In this document: one piece after another, positions 61,877-64,000 of the stretch | How positions within the stretch are numbered: the stretch's first letter is position 1 | Layout: each line of letters begins with the position of its first letter | Source: Amycolatopsis tolypomycina | GTDB taxonomy: Bacteria > Actinomycetota > Actinomycetes > Mycobacteriales > Pseudonocardiaceae | Direction of reading: 5' to 3' | DNA length: 64,000 nt | NCBI RefSeq assembly: GCF_900105945.1 | Contig: NZ_FNSO01000004.1 | Location: forward strand, 4,836,001 to 4,900,000 | Made by a program: the position numbers and the translations under genes | The notes under the pieces: generated by a model | Seen by the model: the letters and a program-made list of their open reading frames with translations, nothing else | What the model was told of the DNA's origin: nothing | Database searches by the model: none

Positions 61877-64000
61877 GGGCGAGCAGGAGCTCCGCGCGTT
61901 CGTCCCGCACCAGCACTCGCAGGGCCGCCGGCAGGTCGGTGGCGAGCATCCGGTCGATGGTGTCCACTGTGTCCGGCGAGACCGCGGTGTGCGGGAAGAG
62001 ACCGGTCACCGCCGCTCGGGTGATCTGGTGCGGCCGCTTGCGCCACAGGCCCGGGATGTCACGGACGTAGTCCTCCACGAAGGACTCGAGCAGCTTTCGC
62101 TGAGCCGGATGGCGGAACCCGGCGACGAGTGCGGTGAAACGCCCGGCCGGTGTCCCGGGATCCACGATCTCGCGCCAGGCTCCGGTCTTCGCCGCGAGGG
62201 TCGGCACCGAGGCGTCGAGCTGCGCTCGCGTCCGTTCGTCCGCGGCGGTCCGCGGCGACCGGTCTTCGGGCGGCGCGTGGCCGTGGGCGACGAGCGCGCG
62301 CAGCAACCGCCACCGGAGGTCGGCGTCCATCGGGAGCGCGCCGCCCAGCCACTCCCGGACGACGCCCTGCTGTTCCGTGGTCAAGGCCGCGGCGGCGACC
62401 GCCCGCGCGAACACGAGCCGGTGATCGGCGCCGGTCGCCGGGTCTTCGACCGCCGCGACCAGCGTGTCGACGAACCGCGGCCAGCCGACCCGGTCGGACC
62501 ACCCGGGATCGGCATAGGCAGACAACACGGTCGCCGTCTGGCGCAGCACCCGTTGCACCACCGCGATCTGCGGCTCCTTCGCGAGTCCGCGGGCCGCCAT
62601 CCTCAGGAACCCCGCCGCGGTCAGCCGGCCTCGGCGGGTCATGCCCCAGGCCGCGGACCAGCACAGCGACCGCGCCAGTGGGTCCGGGATGTCGGCGACC
62701 CGCTCGATCACCGTGGCCAGCGACCGGCTGTCCAGGTCCACCTGTGCGTAGGTCAGGTCGTCGTCGTTGGGCAGGACGAGCAGCCCGGCACGCTCACCGG
62801 CGAGCTGCGGCAGGTCCGTGACCGTGCCGGAGACGTCGAGGTCGATGCCGCGTACGCGGACGAGCGAACCTGTTCCGCTTTCGTCGTAGACGCCGACGGT
62901 GACGCGGTGGTCGAGCAACCCGGTGTCGCCGGACGCCGCGGGTTCCTGTGTGACGGCAGCCGAGGTGTACCGGCCTTCGGCGTCGATGCCGATGCAGGCG
63001 CGCAACGTCGTCGTCCCGGTGGTGGTCAGCCAGCTCCGGGCCCAGTCGCCGTCCGCGCCGAGGGCCCTGACCAGGTCGGCGAACTCGGCAACGCCGTAGG
63101 CGTGTTCGGCGAGGTACTTCCGGATCCCGTCGAAGAATCCGGCCGTGCCGAGGCGGGTGACCAGCTGCGACAGGACACTCGCACCCTTGTGGTAGGTCAG
63201 CGCGTCGAAAGTGACCATCGCGTGCTCGACGTCGGGGACGTCCGCGATGACCGGGTGCGCCGACGGGGCCTGGTCGAGTTCGTACGCGAGGCTCTTCTTC
63301 CGCGCGGCGAAGCCGGCCCAGGCGTCGGTGAACTCGGTGATCTGCGTCTGGGCGTGCAATGCGGCCCAGGTGGCGAACGCCTCGTTCAGCCACAGGTCGT
63401 CCCACCAACGGAAAGTAACCAGGTTGCCGAACCATTGATGGGAAACTTCGTGCAGCAGCATTTCCGACCGCTGCCGAAATGCCGCGCGCGTCACTTTCCG
63501 GTCGAAAACGAAACTTTCGCCCGCCATGACACACCCGGCGTTCTCCATGGCGCCGAAGCTGAACTCCGGGACGAAACACAGGTCGAGCTTGGCGAACGGG
63601 TAGCCGATGCCGAACCTTCCGGCGAAGAAATCGAGCCCGTCACGCAGCTGACCGGCCAGGTGATCGGCATCGACGTGCTCACGCAGTGACTTCCTGGCGT
63701 GCACCGCGAGCGGCGGGTTCCCGGTGAACCCCCAGCTCGCGAACGGGCCGGCCGCCAACGCGACGAGATAGGGACTGATCGGCGGAGTCGGCGCGAAGGT
63801 GTGCCGGGTCCCGGTGCTCGCCACGACCGGACCGTTCGAGACAGCGGTCCAGCCACGCGGCGTGGTCACGGTCAGCGAGAACGGCGCCTTCAGATCAGGT
63901 TGGTCGAAGCAGGCGAAGACGTGCGGGGCGTAGGCCGGCTGGAGGTGGCTGTAGACGTAGGTCTCGCCGTCGGCCGGGTCCACGAACCGGTGCAGGCCCT
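61851..64000 (-). CDS. pepN: M1 aminopeptidase N (5' end outside window)
   Basis: About 717 C-terminal residues of an M1 zinc aminopeptidase. Seen: the exopeptidase motif GAMENAG (about 63536-63555), HEVSHQWFGN followed by NEAFATW for zinc, and the long helical ERAP1_C-like C-terminal domain. The N-terminal strand domain begins upstream of the edge (first residues seen about 63983: MDPADGETYVYSHLQPAYAPHVFACFDQPDLKAPFSL). Such PepN proteins are usually housekeeping enzymes for peptide turnover. Here it is convergent with the RiPP operon and may only be its neighbour, but it could finish leader removal residue by residue. Confidence 0.9.
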   Translation of the reverse strand, partial: GLHRFVDPADGETYVYSHLQPAYAPHVFACFDQPDLKAPFSLTVTTPRGWTAVSNGPVVASTGTRHTFAPTPPISPYLVALAAGPFASWGFTGNPPLAVHARKSLREHVDADHLAGQLRDGLDFFAGRFGIGYPFAKLDLCFVPEFSFGAMENAGCVMAGESFVFDRKVTRAAFRQRSEMLLHEVSHQWFGNLVTFRWWDDLWLNEAFATWAALHAQTQITEFTDAWAGFAARKKSLAYELDQAPSAHPVIADVPDVEHAMVTFDALTYHKGASVLSQLVTRLGTAGFFDGIRKYLAEHAYGVAEFADLVRALGADGDWARSWLTTTGTTTLRACIGIDAEGRYTSAAVTQEPAASGDTGLLDHRVTVGVYDESGTGSLVRVRGIDLDVSGTVTDLPQLAGERAGLLVLPNDDDLTYAQVDLDSRSLATVIERVADIPDPLARSLCWSAAWGMTRRGRLTAAGFLRMAARGLAKEPQIAVVQRVLRQTATVLSAYADPGWSDRVGWPRFVDTLVAAVEDPATGADHRLVFARAVAAAALTTEQQGVVREWLGGALPMDADLRWRLLRALVAHGHAPPEDRSPRTAADERTRAQLDASVPTLAAKTGAWREIVDPGTPAGRFTALVAGFRHPAQRKLLESFVEDYVRDIPGLWRKRPHQITRAAVTGLFPHTAVSPDTVDTIDRMLATDLPAALRVLVRDERAELLLALTLRNPAR

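Overview
The window is about 64 kb of very GC-rich DNA with G/C-ending codons, GTG starts, large overlapping operons, a modular type I polyketide synthase, and many GntR, TetR, PucR and IclR regulators. This fits a filamentous actinomycete, most likely Pseudonocardiaceae (Amycolatopsis-like). That placement is inferred from style, not from a marker gene. No rRNA, tRNA, CRISPR array or intact transposon was seen.

Layout. (1) 1-10708, minus strand: the 5' part of a modular type I PKS that runs off the window, with loading module KSQ-AT-ACP, module 1 KS-AT(methylmalonyl)-KR-ACP and module 2 KS-AT(malonyl)-DH-. A one-base insertion just after the start codon separates the Shine-Dalgarno/ATG from the open body frame. 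(2) 11030-15768: a FadR-type GntR regulator and an operon of MHS transporter, split transketolase and SDR, probably for an unusual sugar or sugar acid, with clear palindromic operators. (3) 15804-23025: a PucR regulator divergent from a HisD-family dehydrogenase, APC permease, ThuA-like protein and ThDP enzyme. (4) 23043-27938: a frameshifted LysR gene, an SDR and two GMC oxidoreductases. (5) 27939-28776: gene remnants (DeoR-like, SDR-like). (6) 28777-47092: a catabolic island with VOC proteins, two carotenoid-cleavage-type oxygenases, a two-component flavin hydroxylase (reductase plus group D oxygenase), an aldehyde dehydrogenase, an MhpA-like hydroxylase and an FAH-family hydrolase. It is punctuated by TetR, a double GntR and IclR regulators and looks built for an aromatic, stilbenoid or phenylpropanoid-like substrate.

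(7) 47587-64000 holds the most unusual content. A 44-codon gene (53932-54066), too short for routine gene calling, encodes a peptide with an acidic N-terminal half and three cysteines (C19, C20, C43). It is followed by a radical SAM/SPASM maturase, an ArsM-type methyltransferase that keeps the four conserved arsenic-binding cysteine positions, TldD and TldE protease subunits, a FAD oxidoreductase and an M3-like metallopeptidase, nearly all overlapping. An OPT-family transporter precedes the peptide, and an M1 aminopeptidase converges at the end. This reads as an unrecognised RiPP pathway.

On its left flank lie an ArsR repressor with a CVC metalloid site, a TAT-exported molybdopterin enzyme and a PiT-type permease. 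Three copies of the same inverted repeat, TT(A/C)GAG-N4-CTCTAA, occur in front of the PiT gene (two copies) and in the ArsR/OPT intergenic region (one copy). This ties the flank and possibly the RiPP operon into one metalloid-responsive unit. That the peptide binds or carries arsenic, or another soft element, is a hypothesis only.
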